A stretch of DNA of 64,000 nucleotides from Pseudomonas sp. v388 (GTDB lineage: Bacteria > Pseudomonadota > Gammaproteobacteria > Pseudomonadales > Pseudomonadaceae): assembly GCF_003935425.1 (NCBI RefSeq), contig NZ_RHQN01000002.1:434001-498000 (forward strand). The letters run 5' to 3'. A program made the position numbers and the translations under genes. The notes beneath the pieces are model-generated. The model did no database searches. It was not told where the DNA came from and worked only from the letters and a program-made list of their open reading frames with translations. Positions 10,238 to 19,550 of the stretch are shown here, in pieces. Position 1 is the first letter of the stretch; every line of letters begins with the position of its first letter.

Positions 10238-10658
10238 CTACGACGCTCCATTGTCCGAGACGAGTACCGACTTTCTCCCTGTGACCAGTGACACAGGCGA
10301 GACGCCGGTACTACTGCTCGTGTGACCGATGATGGTTTGCCAGCCAATTAGGCGGAATTTATGCAAGCTACCGCGAAGGCGCCTGAACAGCTGCGCTTCA
10401 CGTGACCACGGCTCTGCATACCGCTGCCCGCACCGGGCTCGATGCGGGAAATTGACAAAGTCATTGGTTACGCGAGATTTCAATAAATCGCAAGCAGGGT
10501 CAGTCATTGACCGCTGCGCGGTACATTGAAACAAATTCGATTAGAAAGTGCGTTCTAAAACGGCGGGCGGCGGGCTAAAGCGCCCGACCGGGTATGGCGA
10601 GGTATTCAGCAATCCGTTGCAGCGATCAGTCGGGGTGACGAATGACCGTTGCGGCAGG
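10238..10658. other. 421-base non-coding region upstream of phaC1
   Basis: It holds the phaC1 ribosome-binding site (GGAG near 10247-10250), a short CCCGCACCGGGCTCGATGCGGG hairpin (10427-10448) and, at its far end, the 18-bp motif shared with phaI. I see no convincing -35/-10 pair and no open reading frame with coding character. Confidence 0.5.
10541..10558. promoter_or_regulatory. Candidate PhaD operator upstream of phaC1
   Basis: TTAGAA-AGTGCG-TTCTAA is a perfect 6-bp inverted repeat with a 6-base spacer. It agrees at 13 of 18 positions with the phaI-proximal site 3469-3486. At 304 bases from the phaC1 start it would imply a long leader or a distal operator. It is also near the DUF971 stop (10659). 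Confidence 0.42.
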
Positions 10659-11036
10659 CTAAAGCATAAGCTTGATGACTTGTTCGGACGGATCTCGGGA
10701 TTTACCGGCTTTCTTGAGTTCCAGCAGATAGTCCTGCCACAGCGCTTCCTGACGTTTGCCCAGCTCGTACAGGTAATCCCAGGTGAACAAGCCGCTGTCG
10801 TGGCCGTCATCGAACGTCAGCTTCAACGCGTACTGCCCGGCCGGTTCAACCTTGGTCAACCCGACGCCAAGCTTGCCGAATTGCAGGATCGGCTTGCCAT
10901 GCCCCTGAACCTCGGCGGACGGCGAATGCACCCGCAGGAATTCGGCAGGCAGATGATATTCCTCATCCGGCGCGTATTTCAGCGTCAGGGTCTTGGATGC
11001 TTTGTGCAGCTGGATCGCGGTGGGAAGTCGGGCCAT
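10659..11036 (-). CDS. DUF971 (gamma-butyrobetaine hydroxylase-like N-terminal domain) protein
   Basis: 125-residue single-domain protein of the GBBH-like N-terminal (DUF971) family. The same small zinc-ribbon-like fold is found fused to gamma-butyrobetaine hydroxylases and in some Fe-S scaffold-associated proteins. Its bacterial role is unclear. The conserved LTFDDGHDSGLFTWDYLYELG block is present in full. The ATG at 11036 (MARLPTAIQ) was chosen over 11054 because family members begin at this point. It lies between hslU and phaC1, as in P. putida. Confidence 0.85.
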   Translation of the reverse strand: MARLPTAIQLHKASKTLTLKYAPDEEYHLPAEFLRVHSPSAEVQGHGKPILQFGKLGVGLTKVEPAGQYALKLTFDDGHDSGLFTWDYLYELGKRQEALWQDYLLELKKAGKSRDPSEQVIKLML

Positions 11037-11047
11037 GGGGGTCTCGA

Positions 11048-11145
11048 AGAGCAAGCTACAGGCTACAAACTACAAGCTACAGTTTTGGGCTGCAAGCCGC
11101 GACGAAGCGATTGCTCTCGCGGCTTGCGGCTTGTAACTGGCCGCC
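11048..11145. repeat. AGCTTGTAGC-type repeat between DUF971 and hslU
   Basis: The stretch contains short iterated words (AAGCTACAGGCTACAAACTA; CTGCAAGCCGCGA answered by TCGCGGCTTGCGGCTTG) that can form a hairpin. Similar words recur at 36783-36880 between gltB and gltD, so this is a dispersed non-coding repeat family distinct from the REPs. Confidence 0.55.
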
Positions 11146-11147
11146 TC

Positions 11148-12485
11148 TTAGAGAATGTAGCGCGACAAGTCTTCGTCGTTGGCCAGCTCGCCCAAATGGC
11201 TGTTGACGTAGTCGGCGTCGATGCTGATGGCTTCGGCATCCGGACTGGTCGCCATGTCGCCGGCACTGAACGACAGTTCTTCGAGCAAGCGCTCCAGTAG
11301 CGTGTGCAGGCGACGAGCACCGATGTTTTCGGTCTTCTCGTTGACCTGCCAGGCAATTTCCGCCAGACGCTTGATGCCATCGGCCTTGAACTCGATGCTC
11401 AGGCCCTCGGTTTTCAGCAGCTCGCGGTACTGCTCGGTCAGCGAAGCATGCGGCTCGCTGAGGATGCGTTCGAAGTCCTGTGGCGTCAGCGCCTTGAGCT
11501 CCACGCGGATCGGCAGGCGACCTTGCAGTTCAGGCACCAGGTCGCTTGGCTTGCTGAGGTGGAACGCACCGGAGGCGATGAACAGGATGTGGTCAGTCTT
11601 GACCATGCCCAGCTTGGTATTGACGGTGCAGCCTTCGATCAGCGGCAGCAGGTCGCGCTGTACGCCTTCGCGGGAAACGTCCACGCCGCCGGAATTGCCG
11701 CGCTTGGCGACCTTGTCGATTTCGTCGATGAACACGATACCGTGCTGTTCGACGGCTTCCAGTGCCTTGACCTTGAGTTCTTCGTCATTGACCAGGCGGC
11801 TGGCCTCTTCTTCGCGCACCAGCTTGAGCGCTTCCTTGACCTTGAGCTTGCGGCTCTTCTTCTTGCCCTTGCCCATATTGGCGAACAGGCTCTGAAGCTG
11901 ATTGGTCATTTCTTCCATGCCCGGCGGCGCGGAAATGTCGACGCCGATGGCTTCGCTCAGTTCGAGTTCGATTTCCTTGTCGTCCAGCTGGCCTTCACGC
12001 AGGCGCTTGCGGAACAGCTGGCGGGTGTTGGAATCGCTGGAGGACACCGGCTCTTCGCCAAAGCCTGTGCGGGCTTGCGGCAGCAGCGCATCGAGAATGC
12101 GGTCTTCGGCGGCATCTTCGGCACGATGGCGAACCTTGACGATTTCCTGCTCACGCAGCAGCTTGATCGCAGCGTCGGCCAGGTCGCGGATGATCGACTC
12201 GACGTCGCGGCCTACATAGCCCACTTCGGTGAACTTGGTCGCTTCGACCTTGATGAACGGCGCATTGGCCAGCTTGGCGAGGCGACGAGCGATTTCGGTC
12301 TTGCCGACGCCGGTCGGGCCGATCATCAGGATGTTCTTGGGGGTTACTTCAACGCGCAGCTCTTCGGGCAGCTGCATCCGGCGCCAGCGATTGCGCAGGG
12401 CAATGGCGACAGCGCGCTTGGCATCGTCCTGGCCGATGATATGGCGATTGAGTTCATGGACGATTTCGCGGGGAGTCATGGACAT
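11148..12485 (-). CDS. hslU: HslU, ATPase subunit of the HslUV protease
   Basis: 445-residue AAA+ unfoldase that feeds substrates to HslV. Walker A is GPTGVGKT at residues 56-63, Walker B is VFIDEI at 251-256, the pore-loop GYVGRD is at ~89-94, and the intermediate domain lies between ~110 and 240. The C-terminus ends SRYIL, the tail that docks into HslV. It follows hslV by 62 bases, so both are probably transcribed from the sigma32-type promoter upstream of hslV. Confidence 0.98.
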   Translation of the reverse strand: MSMTPREIVHELNRHIIGQDDAKRAVAIALRNRWRRMQLPEELRVEVTPKNILMIGPTGVGKTEIARRLAKLANAPFIKVEATKFTEVGYVGRDVESIIRDLADAAIKLLREQEIVKVRHRAEDAAEDRILDALLPQARTGFGEEPVSSSDSNTRQLFRKRLREGQLDDKEIELELSEAIGVDISAPPGMEEMTNQLQSLFANMGKGKKKSRKLKVKEALKLVREEEASRLVNDEELKVKALEAVEQHGIVFIDEIDKVAKRGNSGGVDVSREGVQRDLLPLIEGCTVNTKLGMVKTDHILFIASGAFHLSKPSDLVPELQGRLPIRVELKALTPQDFERILSEPHASLTEQYRELLKTEGLSIEFKADGIKRLAEIAWQVNEKTENIGARRLHTLLERLLEELSFSAGDMATSPDAEAISIDADYVNSHLGELANDEDLSRYIL

Positions 12486-12547
12486 AATGAATACGATCCT
12501 CTGGATGGAAGTAAGCCGGCACGGCGTTGAAACGGTCGTGTGCGGGC

Positions 12548-13078
12548 TTATTCAGCGAGGTCCTGCTCCTCGACGGTGATGTTGTGGTTGGTGAACACGC
12601 AGATGTCGCCGGCAATGTGCAACGCGGTCTCGGTGATTTCGCGCGCCGACAGGTCGGTCTTGAGCAGCAGTGCGCGGGCAGCGGCCTGGGCGAAGGCACC
12701 GCCGGAACCCATGGCAATCAGGCCGTCTTCAGGCTCAACGACGTCACCATTACCGGTGATGATCAGTGACGCATCCTTGTTGGCAACGGCCAGCATGGCT
12801 TCAAGGCGGCTGAGGGAGCGATCGGTACGCCAGTCCTTGGCCAGCTCGACGGCGGCGCGAACCAGATGGCCCTGGTGTTTTTCCAGCTGACCTTCGAAAC
12901 GCTCGAACAGGGTGAAGGCGTCGGCGGTGGCACCAGCGAACCCGGCAATCACTTCGCCATGATAAAGGCGACGGACTTTCTTCGCGTTGCCTTTCATGAC
13001 GGTATTGCCCAGGGAAACCTGGCCGTCACCGGCCATGACGACTTTGCCATGGCGGCGCACTGAAACGATGGTGGTCAA
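12548..13078 (-). CDS. hslV: HslV, peptidase subunit of the HslUV protease
   Basis: 176-residue N-terminal threonine peptidase of the proteasome-beta fold. The mature enzyme must begin with Thr after removal of Met, and [19 protein letters not shown] follows directly. This fixes the start as the TTG at 13078, with GGAG eight bases upstream, rather than the in-frame ATG at 13126. The latter would add 16 residues and lies inside the promoter's -10 box. The catalytic residues Thr1, Asp17-like and Lys33-like positions are present. It is the first gene of hslVU. Confidence 0.96.
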   Translation of the reverse strand: MTTIVSVRRHGKVVMAGDGQVSLGNTVMKGNAKKVRRLYHGEVIAGFAGATADAFTLFERFEGQLEKHQGHLVRAAVELAKDWRTDRSLSRLEAMLAVANKDASLIITGNGDVVEPEDGLIAMGSGGAFAQAAARALLLKTDLSAREITETALHIAGDICVFTNHNITVEEQDLAE

Positions 13079-13124
13079 GGGAGAGTCTCCACGCAGCGGG
13101 GCGAAAATGCCCTGATGCAGACTC

Positions 13125-13152
13125 ATATGGGGGTGCGGTCGGGCATTTCAAC
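13125..13152 (-). promoter_or_regulatory. Sigma32-type heat-shock promoter for hslVU
   Basis: Read on the minus strand, GTTGAAA (13152-13146), 13 bases, then CCCCATAT (13132-13125). This is close to the CTTGAAA-N(11-16)-CCCCATNT consensus of RpoH promoters. Transcription would start near 13118, about 40 bases before the TTG start. hslVU is a classic RpoH operon. Confidence 0.75.
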
Positions 13153-13190
13153 CGTTAGGGATGAATGGCGGCAAAGCCCATTGCGATTCC

Positions 13191-13328
13191 TGTGGGAGCG
13201 GACTTGTCCGCGAAGCATGAGTACAGACGCCGCATACATTGCGTCTGCACGGGCCTCTCGCCAGCAAGCTGGCTCCCACAGATCGCCGCGCACCTCGTAC
13301 CTGTAGGAGCCAGCTTGCTGGCGAAGCA
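13191..13328. repeat. REP cluster upstream of hslV
   Basis: Three cores are visible: TGTGGGAGCGGACTTGTCCG (13191 on), a reverse copy CGCCAGCAAGCTGGCTCCCA (13259 on), and TGTAGGAGCCAGCTTGCTGG (13302 on). They lie between the SPOR-domain gene and hslV and can pair into hairpins. Confidence 0.8.
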
Positions 13329-13363
13329 ATATCAGATCATGCCCGGAAACGCGTACCGACTGC

Positions 13364-14059
13364 TTACCGGCTCTGACGCTGCTGCAACAAGAGGTTACTG
13401 AATCCACCACCTGCCAGTTGTTTCTGCGCGGTGGTCAGTTGTTCGCGGTTGCTGAACGGACCGACCAGCACGCGGTACCAGGTTTCATCCTTCACAGTCC
13501 CCGATTCCACCGTAGCCGTCTGGCCGAGCAGAATGATCTGCGCCCGGACCTTGTCGGCGTCGGCCTGCTTGCGGAACGAACCGGCTTGCAGGAAGAACGT
13601 GGTGACCGCGGCAGGCTTGGTCGTGGCGACCGGAGGCGCCGGCGGTGGCGTCAGGCCGCTGAGGGCGGCCTGGGCGCGTGCAGTATCGATCTTCGCCGCC
13701 TGTTCTGGGGAAACCGGGGCAACCGGAGCCACGGCAGGCGGGGTTTTCTCCGGCACCGCCTCGTTCGGCACGATGACTTCCGATTCCGGCAGCAGCGTGT
13801 AGAAGTCGTACTTGGGCTTGACCGGCGCCGTCGGGCTTGGCGGCGTCTTGTTGGCTTCGGCGATCTTGGCGGCCTTGGCCTCGGCCCTTTCGCGCTTGAT
13901 GTCGGCGCCACCGGGTTCCAGTTTCATCAGAAAGACGATGAACGCGCCCACGGTAAGGCCAATGACCAACCACAACCATCCTGGAATCGGCTTCTTCGCG
14001 GGTGCCTGATAACGGCTGGCGCCGCGCTTGGGAGCCGGTTTCTTCTTCGCAACTGCCAA
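13364..14059 (-). CDS. SPOR-domain inner-membrane protein, FtsN-like
   Basis: 231-residue bitopic membrane protein. It has a short basic cytoplasmic N-terminus, a transmembrane helix at ~27-46 (GWLWLVIGLTVGAFIVFLM), a Pro/Ala-rich periplasmic linker and a C-terminal SPOR domain (~153-228, FFLQAGSF... to ...YRVLVGPF). SPOR domains bind denuded glycan strands at the septum. This layout and the place next to argS and hslVU are those of the FtsN-like division protein of gamma-proteobacteria. It abuts argS by one base and is likely co-transcribed with it. Confidence 0.88.
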   Translation of the reverse strand: MAVAKKKPAPKRGASRYQAPAKKPIPGWLWLVIGLTVGAFIVFLMKLEPGGADIKRERAEAKAAKIAEANKTPPSPTAPVKPKYDFYTLLPESEVIVPNEAVPEKTPPAVAPVAPVSPEQAAKIDTARAQAALSGLTPPPAPPVATTKPAAVTTFFLQAGSFRKQADADKVRAQIILLGQTATVESGTVKDETWYRVLVGPFSNREQLTTAQKQLAGGGFSNLLLQQRQSR

Positions 14060-14060
14060 C

Positions 14061-15797
14061 TTACATACGCTCCAGAGTTTCCAGACCCAACAGATCCAGG
14101 CCTTGCTTGAGGGTGCGACCGGTCAGGGCCGCCAGACGCAGGCGGCTCTGTTGCTGATCGGGGTTTTGCGCACCAAGGATCGGGCAGTTTTCATAGAAAC
14201 TCGAAAACAGGCCCGCAAGGTCATACAGATAAGCACAAAGAACGTGGGGCGTGCCTTTTTCTGCGACGGTGTTCAGGGTTTCGGTGAACTGCGCCAGGCG
14301 CGCCGCCAGATCCTGCTCCTGCGGCGCTTCCAGCACGATGTTGCCCAGGCTTGCATCGAACGGCGTGCCAAGTTTGCGGAACACACCCGAGACACGGGTG
14401 TAGGCGTACAGCAGGTACGGCGCGGTATTGCCTTCGAAACTCAGCATCTGGTCGAAGTTGAAGCTGTAGTCGCTGGTGCGGTGCTTGGACAGGTCAGCGT
14501 ACTTCACCGCGCCAATGCCCACTGCCTTGGCGATGCTGCGCAGCTCGGCTTCCGGGCTTTGCGGGTTCTTTTCCTTGACCAGCGTGTAGGCGCGCTCCTG
14601 AGCTTCATCGAGCAGGTCGACGAGCTTTACCACGCCGCCGTCGCGAGTCTTGAACGGACGGCCATCGGCGCCGTTCATGGTGCCGAAGCCCATGTGTTCG
14701 AGCTGCATGCCGTCGTGTACGAAACCGGCGCGGCGCGCGACTTCGAACACTTGCTGGAAGTGCAGGGCCTGGCGCTGATCGACGAAATACAGCACGCGAT
14801 CAGCCTTGAGGACGCGGCTGCGATAGCGGATTGCAGCCAGGTCGGTGGTGGCGTACAGATAACCGCCACCGGCTTTCTGGACGATGACCGGCAGCGGCGT
14901 GTCTTCGGCGGTGCGGAATTCTTCGAGGAATACGCACTGCGCGCCATTGCTTTCAACCAGCAGGCCGGCGGTCTTCAGGTCGTTGACCACATTGGCCAAG
15001 TCGTCGTTGTAGGCGCTTTCGCCCTTGACGTCGGCCGGGGTCAGTTTGACGTTAAGGCGCTCGTAGGTTTTCTGACAGTGCGACAGCGAGATTTCGTTGA
15101 AGCGCGTCCACAACGCCAGGCATTCGGCATCGCCGGCCTGCAACTTGACCACCAGCCCACGAGCACGCTCGGCGAACTCTTCGGATTCGTCGAAGCGCTG
15201 CTTGGCCGCGCGGTAAAAGTTTTCCAGGTCGGACAGCTCGTCGCTGGTCGCCGGTTTTTCCTGAAGGTAGGCCAGCAGCATGCCGAACTGCGTACCCCAG
15301 TCGCCGACGTGGTTCTGGCGGATCACGGTATCGCCGAGGAATTCCAGGACATTGGCGACGCCGTCGCCGATGATGGTCGAGCGCAGGTGGCCGACGTGCA
15401 TTTCCTTGGCCAGGTTCGGCGCGGAAAGGTCGACGACCACACGCTGGGCCGGGCCTGCCTTGCGTACCGACAACTGCGGGTCGGCCAGCGCGGCGTCCAG
15501 GCGCGAAGCCAGGGCCTGGGTGTTCTGGAAGAAATTCAGGAAACCGGGGCCGGCGATTTCGACCTTGCTGACCTGTTCGTCGGCAGGCAGCGCGGCGATC
15601 AGTTTTTCGGCCAGGTCACGCGGCTTCATGCCCGCAGGCTTGGCGAGCATCATCGCGATGTTGCTGGCGAAGTCGCCGTGGGTCTTGTCCCGGGCGTTTT
15701 CCACCTGAATCGCCGGCGTCAGCCCTTCAGGCAAGACGCCCTCGGAAACGAGGCGGGTCAGGGCTTGTTGGATCAGCTGGCGAATGGTGTCTTTCAT
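14061..15797 (-). CDS. argS: ArgS, arginyl-tRNA synthetase
   Basis: 578-residue class I aminoacyl-tRNA synthetase. It has the N-terminal tRNA D-loop-recognition domain (~1-110), the HIGH motif as HVGH in [17 protein letters not shown] at ~130-140, the Rossmann fold, and a C-terminal anticodon-binding DALR domain ([17 protein letters not shown] onward). As in most ArgRS, a canonical KMSKS is not obvious. It is cotranscribed with the following SPOR-domain gene. Confidence 0.97.
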   Translation of the reverse strand: MKDTIRQLIQQALTRLVSEGVLPEGLTPAIQVENARDKTHGDFASNIAMMLAKPAGMKPRDLAEKLIAALPADEQVSKVEIAGPGFLNFFQNTQALASRLDAALADPQLSVRKAGPAQRVVVDLSAPNLAKEMHVGHLRSTIIGDGVANVLEFLGDTVIRQNHVGDWGTQFGMLLAYLQEKPATSDELSDLENFYRAAKQRFDESEEFAERARGLVVKLQAGDAECLALWTRFNEISLSHCQKTYERLNVKLTPADVKGESAYNDDLANVVNDLKTAGLLVESNGAQCVFLEEFRTAEDTPLPVIVQKAGGGYLYATTDLAAIRYRSRVLKADRVLYFVDQRQALHFQQVFEVARRAGFVHDGMQLEHMGFGTMNGADGRPFKTRDGGVVKLVDLLDEAQERAYTLVKEKNPQSPEAELRSIAKAVGIGAVKYADLSKHRTSDYSFNFDQMLSFEGNTAPYLLYAYTRVSGVFRKLGTPFDASLGNIVLEAPQEQDLAARLAQFTETLNTVAEKGTPHVLCAYLYDLAGLFSSFYENCPILGAQNPDQQQSRLRLAALTGRTLKQGLDLLGLETLERM

Positions 15798-15888
15798 GAT
15801 GCTCTCTTCGACCGCAAGCGCGGTGGCGCTTCGATGCGCGGGTGGAAAAACTCTGCATTATCCGTGGCGAAGGCCGGCTTGCCAACTG

Positions 15889-15977
15889 TGTGGGAGCGGA
15901 CTTCCCCGCGGGGGTGTTACATCTACTGCATCTGTGCCGCCTGAAAGTAAGCCTCGCGGACAAGTCCGCTCCCACAG
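15889..15977. repeat. REP pair between priA and argS
   Basis: TGTGGGAGCGGACTTCCCCG at the left and GCGGACAAGTCCGCTCCCAC at the right are inverted partners, filling most of the 194-base gap. Confidence 0.8.
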
Positions 15978-15991
15978 TGTCATCCTCAGGG

Positions 15992-18211
15992 TTAATAAAG
16001 ATCCACCGGATCGACGTCCAGCGACCATCTGACCGCTCGTCCGCTGGGCATCTGTTCCAAGGCCAGCAGCCAGGTGCTGAGCAGTTTATGCAGCGGTGCG
16101 CGGGCGTTGCCTTGCACCAGCAACTGCGCACGATACCGACCGGCGCGGCGCTCCATGGGCGCAGGGACCGGGCCGAGCAGTTCGATCCCGCTCAAGCCTT
16201 GCTGCGCAAGAATATCCTCGGCCTGGGCGCACGCCTGGTCGAGAAACTCTTCCGCCTGGCCGGGTTTGTGGGCTTCGGCCCGCAGCAGGGCGAGATGCGA
16301 GAACGGCGGCAGCCCGGCGGCACGTCGCTCGCTCAGCGCCTGTTCAGCGAAAGCGAAATAACCCTGTTCGGTGAGCTGAATCAGCAGCGGATGGTCAGCC
16401 AGATGGGTCTGGATGATGACTTTTCCGGGCTCTTCCGCTCGTCCGGCCCGTCCCGCGACCTGCACGATCAGCTGCGCCATGCGCTCGCTGGCGCGAAAGT
16501 CGCCGGAAAACAACCCGCCGTCGGCATCCAGGATCGACACCAGCGTCACCCGAGGAAAGTGATGCCCCTTGGCGAGCATTTGCGTGCCGACCAGAATGCA
16601 CGGCTGGCCGCGCTGGATGGTTTCAAACAGCTTGTTCATCGCATCCTTGCGTGACGTACTGTCCCGATCCACGCGCAGCACCGGGTAGTCGGGAAACAGA
16701 ATGCCCAACCTCTCCTCGGCCCGTTCGGTGCCGGCCCCGACCGGGCGCAGATCGACCTTGCCGCAGGACGGGCACTGCCGTGGTACGCGCTCGACGTAGC
16801 CACAATGGTGGCAGCGCAACTCGCCGGAACGCTGGTGCACCGTCATGCGCGCGTCGCAGCGCTGGCAGCCGGACATCCAGCCGCAGTCGTGACACAGCAG
16901 CGTTGGCGCAAAGCCCCGACGGTTGAGGAACACCAGCACTTGCTGGCCCGCAGCCAGGGTCTGGCCGATCGCCTGTTGCATCGGCCCGGAAATGCCGCTG
17001 TCCAGCGGTCGGCTCTTGACGTCCAGGCGCATGAACCGCGGCTGCTGCGCACCGCCGGCGCGTTGATTGAGGCGCAGCAGGCCGTAACGGCCGGTGTAGG
17101 CGTTGTGCAGGCTTTCCAGTGAAGGCGTCGCCGAACCGAGCACGATGGGAATGTTTTCCTGGCGGGCTCGTACCAGTGCCAGATCGCGGGCGTGGTAGCG
17201 CAGACCTTCCTGCTGTTTATAGGAGCCGTCGTGTTCCTCGTCGATGATGATCAGGCCCGGATTCTTCATCGGCGTGAACAGCGCCGAGCGCGTGCCGATA
17301 ATAATGTCGGCTTCGCCGTCCCGCGCGGCAAGCCAGGCATCCAGCCGCTCGCGGTCGTTGACTGCCGAATGCACGAGGGCAATCCGCGCGTTGAAGCGTT
17401 GTTCGAAACGCGCCAGGGTCTGCGGCCCGAGGTTGATTTCCGGGATCAGCACCAGCGCCTGCTTGCCGGCTTCGAGCGTCTCGCGGATCAGTTGCAGGTA
17501 GACCTCGGTCTTGCCGCTGCCGGTCACGCCGGCCAGCAAAAACGCATGGAAGCTGTCGAATCCGGCGCGAATCGCTTCGTAGGCGGCGCGCTGTTCAGTG
17601 TTGAGCGGCAGTTCCGGCTGCGCCAGCCAGCGTTCATGGCGCGGCGTCGGCGCATGGCACCGCACTTCAATGTACACCAGCTCTTTGGCCAGCAGCAGGT
17701 TGAGGCTGTCCTTGTTCAGCATCAGCTTGCTCAGCAGTTGATGCGCCACGCCGTGCGGGTGCTGGGCGAGGGTGGTCAGGGCTTCGCGCTGCTTGGGCGC
17801 GCGGGCGATACGCGGATCGTCAACGCTGGCGCCGGGCGCTACGTGCCAGAAGCGCTCCTGGCGAGTTTCGGCGGGTTCACCTTGGCGCAACAGGACCGGC
17901 AGTGCCCAGCTCAGCGTGTCACCCAGGCTGTGTTGATAATACTGGGCGGTCCACAGGCACAACTTGAACAGCGAAGCGGGCATCGGCACCTGGCTGTCGA
18001 GCAGGGCGATGGCAGGCTTGAGCTTGTCGGCAGGGACTTCGCTGTGATCGACGACTTCCACCAGAATGCCGATCATTTCCCGACGCCCGAACGGTACGCG
18101 CAGGCGCATGCCCGGCTGCAAAGCACTGCGCGCAATGCCGGCTGGAGCGCGATAGTCGAACAGGCGGCGCAACGGCGAGGGCAAGGCAAGGCGCAGGATG
18201 GCGTTGGGCAC
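15992..18211 (-). CDS. priA: PriA, primosomal protein N' (replication-restart helicase)
   Basis: 739-residue 3'-5' DNA helicase that reloads the replisome at stalled forks. It has an N-terminal fork-binding domain, Walker A GVTGSGKTE, the DEEH box (IIIDEEHDGSYK), and a zinc-binding insert with eight cysteines in CxxC pairs (LLCHDCGWMSGCQRC ... LRCHHCG ... CPSCGK). The SF2 helicase C-terminal motifs (GTQMLAKGHHFP, QVAGRAGR) follow. It is divergent from rpmE across 166 bases. Confidence 0.98.
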   Translation of the reverse strand: MPNAILRLALPSPLRRLFDYRAPAGIARSALQPGMRLRVPFGRREMIGILVEVVDHSEVPADKLKPAIALLDSQVPMPASLFKLCLWTAQYYQHSLGDTLSWALPVLLRQGEPAETRQERFWHVAPGASVDDPRIARAPKQREALTTLAQHPHGVAHQLLSKLMLNKDSLNLLLAKELVYIEVRCHAPTPRHERWLAQPELPLNTEQRAAYEAIRAGFDSFHAFLLAGVTGSGKTEVYLQLIRETLEAGKQALVLIPEINLGPQTLARFEQRFNARIALVHSAVNDRERLDAWLAARDGEADIIIGTRSALFTPMKNPGLIIIDEEHDGSYKQQEGLRYHARDLALVRARQENIPIVLGSATPSLESLHNAYTGRYGLLRLNQRAGGAQQPRFMRLDVKSRPLDSGISGPMQQAIGQTLAAGQQVLVFLNRRGFAPTLLCHDCGWMSGCQRCDARMTVHQRSGELRCHHCGYVERVPRQCPSCGKVDLRPVGAGTERAEERLGILFPDYPVLRVDRDSTSRKDAMNKLFETIQRGQPCILVGTQMLAKGHHFPRVTLVSILDADGGLFSGDFRASERMAQLIVQVAGRAGRAEEPGKVIIQTHLADHPLLIQLTEQGYFAFAEQALSERRAAGLPPFSHLALLRAEAHKPGQAEEFLDQACAQAEDILAQQGLSGIELLGPVPAPMERRAGRYRAQLLVQGNARAPLHKLLSTWLLALEQMPSGRAVRWSLDVDPVDLY

Positions 18212-18377
18212 GCGGTAATTCCCTGTGGCGGTCTGTGGCGGATGCGCGATCTTAGCAGACGACCGGTGTAAAGGTTCGCTTGCGTCATCTGGATTGTCTG
18301 GTAGTATCCGCAGCCTATTTCCGTGCGGTATTCAACAATAGTGTTGGGTGGCGGCACGCTAGACTGAGGAAGTACCG

Positions 18378-18599
18378 ATGAAAGCTAACATCCATCCAGT
18401 TTACGAAGCCATTGACGCAACCTGCAGCTGCGGCAATGTCATCAAGACCCGTTCCACCCTGGCCGCTCCTCTGAGCCTGGACGTGTGCAACGAGTGCCAC
18501 CCGTTCTACACCGGCAAGCAGAAGACGCTTGACGTTGGCGGCCGTGTCGACAAGTTCAAATCCCGTTTCGGTGCGTTCGGCGCTACCAAAGCGAAGTAA
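18378..18599 (+). CDS. rpmE: Ribosomal protein L31 (zinc-binding type)
   Basis: 73-residue 50S subunit protein. It is the C+ paralogue: Cys16, Cys18, Cys37 and Cys40 form the zinc ribbon. GAGGAA lies upstream of the ATG. A hairpin with a U-run (18638-18662) ends the gene but falls inside the start of the following nuclease gene. Confidence 0.98.
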   Translation: MKANIHPVYEAIDATCSCGNVIKTRSTLAAPLSLDVCNECHPFYTGKQKTLDVGGRVDKFKSRFGAFGATKAK

Positions 18600-18611
18600 G
18601 ACGGGCTGCCC

Positions 18612-19415
18612 ATGGGCAAAACCGGACTACTTGAAAAGGCGCCCCTTGTGGGCGTCTTTTTTATGTCTGCGATTTGGCTTTCCAGTGCCGAGGCATTGTG
18701 CCCGTCGTCGGTCGACCTGCCGGTTGCGCAGGTACAGAAAGTGGTCGATGGCGACACTTTGCGCCTCACCGACGGCCGCAGCGTGCGGATGATCGGCCTC
18801 AATACTCCCGAAACCGGAAAGAACGGCCGGTCCGCCGAGCCATTCGCCGAAGCCGCGCGCCGTCGCCTACAGGCGCTGGTGGATGAGAGCGCCGGCCGGG
18901 TTTCGTTGCGGGTCGGCCGGCAGAGCAGGGACCACTACGGGCGTACACTGGCCAACGTCTACGGCCGCAACGGCGATAATTTCGAAGCGCAACTGCTCAG
19001 CGAAGGGCTGGGTTATCAGGTTGCCATTGCGCCCAATGTTGAATTGGTTGAATGCCAGCGCGATGCCGAGCAGGTCGCACGCCGGGCGAAACTCGGCGTC
19101 TGGCGCAACTCGCCGGTGCGCTCGGTCGCTGCCATCAGCCAGAGCGGTTTTTCGGTGGTTGCCGGTCAGGTCCGCAAGGTGGAGCGCAACGGCGGCGGGC
19201 TGTGGATCGAGCTGAAGGGGTCGCTGGTGTTGCGCATCGAGCCGCGCCTGCTGGATCAGTTCGACGTGTCCGTGCTTCAGCGCCTCGCCGGGCAGCGGAT
19301 CGAAGCCCGCGGCTGGTTAGTGGACCGCTCCCGTCGTGGAGGGTTGAAACCGGGCCAGGCCAGATGGCTCATGCCGCTTACGCATCCGGCGATGTTGAGC
19401 CCGGTTGGCGGATAG
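18612..19415 (+). CDS. Secreted thermonuclease-like (SNase) protein
   Basis: 267-residue protein with an N-terminal signal peptide (basic start, then PLVGVFFMSAIWLSSAEA) and a staphylococcal-nuclease (TNase) domain at ~40-160: VVDGDTLRL, the RMIGLNTPE strand carrying a catalytic Arg and Asp/Glu, and GRTLANVY. It is predicted to act on nucleic acid in the periplasm or outside. The C-terminal ~100 residues form a further beta-rich domain of unknown role. The start is 12 bases after the rpmE stop with no clear Shine-Dalgarno, suggesting translational coupling. Its early codons contain the rpmE terminator. Confidence 0.85.
   Translation: MGKTGLLEKAPLVGVFFMSAIWLSSAEALCPSSVDLPVAQVQKVVDGDTLRLTDGRSVRMIGLNTPETGKNGRSAEPFAEAARRRLQALVDESAGRVSLRVGRQSRDHYGRTLANVYGRNGDNFEAQLLSEGLGYQVAIAPNVELVECQRDAEQVARRAKLGVWRNSPVRSVAAISQSGFSVVAGQVRKVERNGGGLWIELKGSLVLRIEPRLLDQFDVSVLQRLAGQRIEARGWLVDRSRRGGLKPGQARWLMPLTHPAMLSPVGG
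18638..18662 (+). terminator. Intrinsic terminator of rpmE inside the next gene
   Basis: GGCGCCC (18638-18644), loop CTTGT, GGGCGTC (18650-18656; one G-U pair) and then six T residues. It is a textbook rho-independent terminator, but it also encodes residues ~10-17 of the thermonuclease signal peptide. Confidence 0.75.
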
Positions 19416-19550
19416 TCAGCTCGCGGTTCTAAGCGTAAAGTCTAAGCCTCCGCCCCTTGACAGCAGTGACTGGTCAGTCTTGTTAGGACTATGCATCTTG
19501 CGTATCCTCGGCGGTCCGTCAGTCCCACAGCAAAAAGCGGAATCGCATAC

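Noticed and set aside
13191-13328. Spaced repeats that look like a short CRISPR array
   Set aside because: Copies are imperfect, alternate in orientation and have unequal spacing. They match the REP core seen elsewhere, and there are no cas genes.
14028-15944. 638-codon open frame antisense to argS
   Set aside because: It is antisense to a complete ArgRS gene and shows no domain signal.
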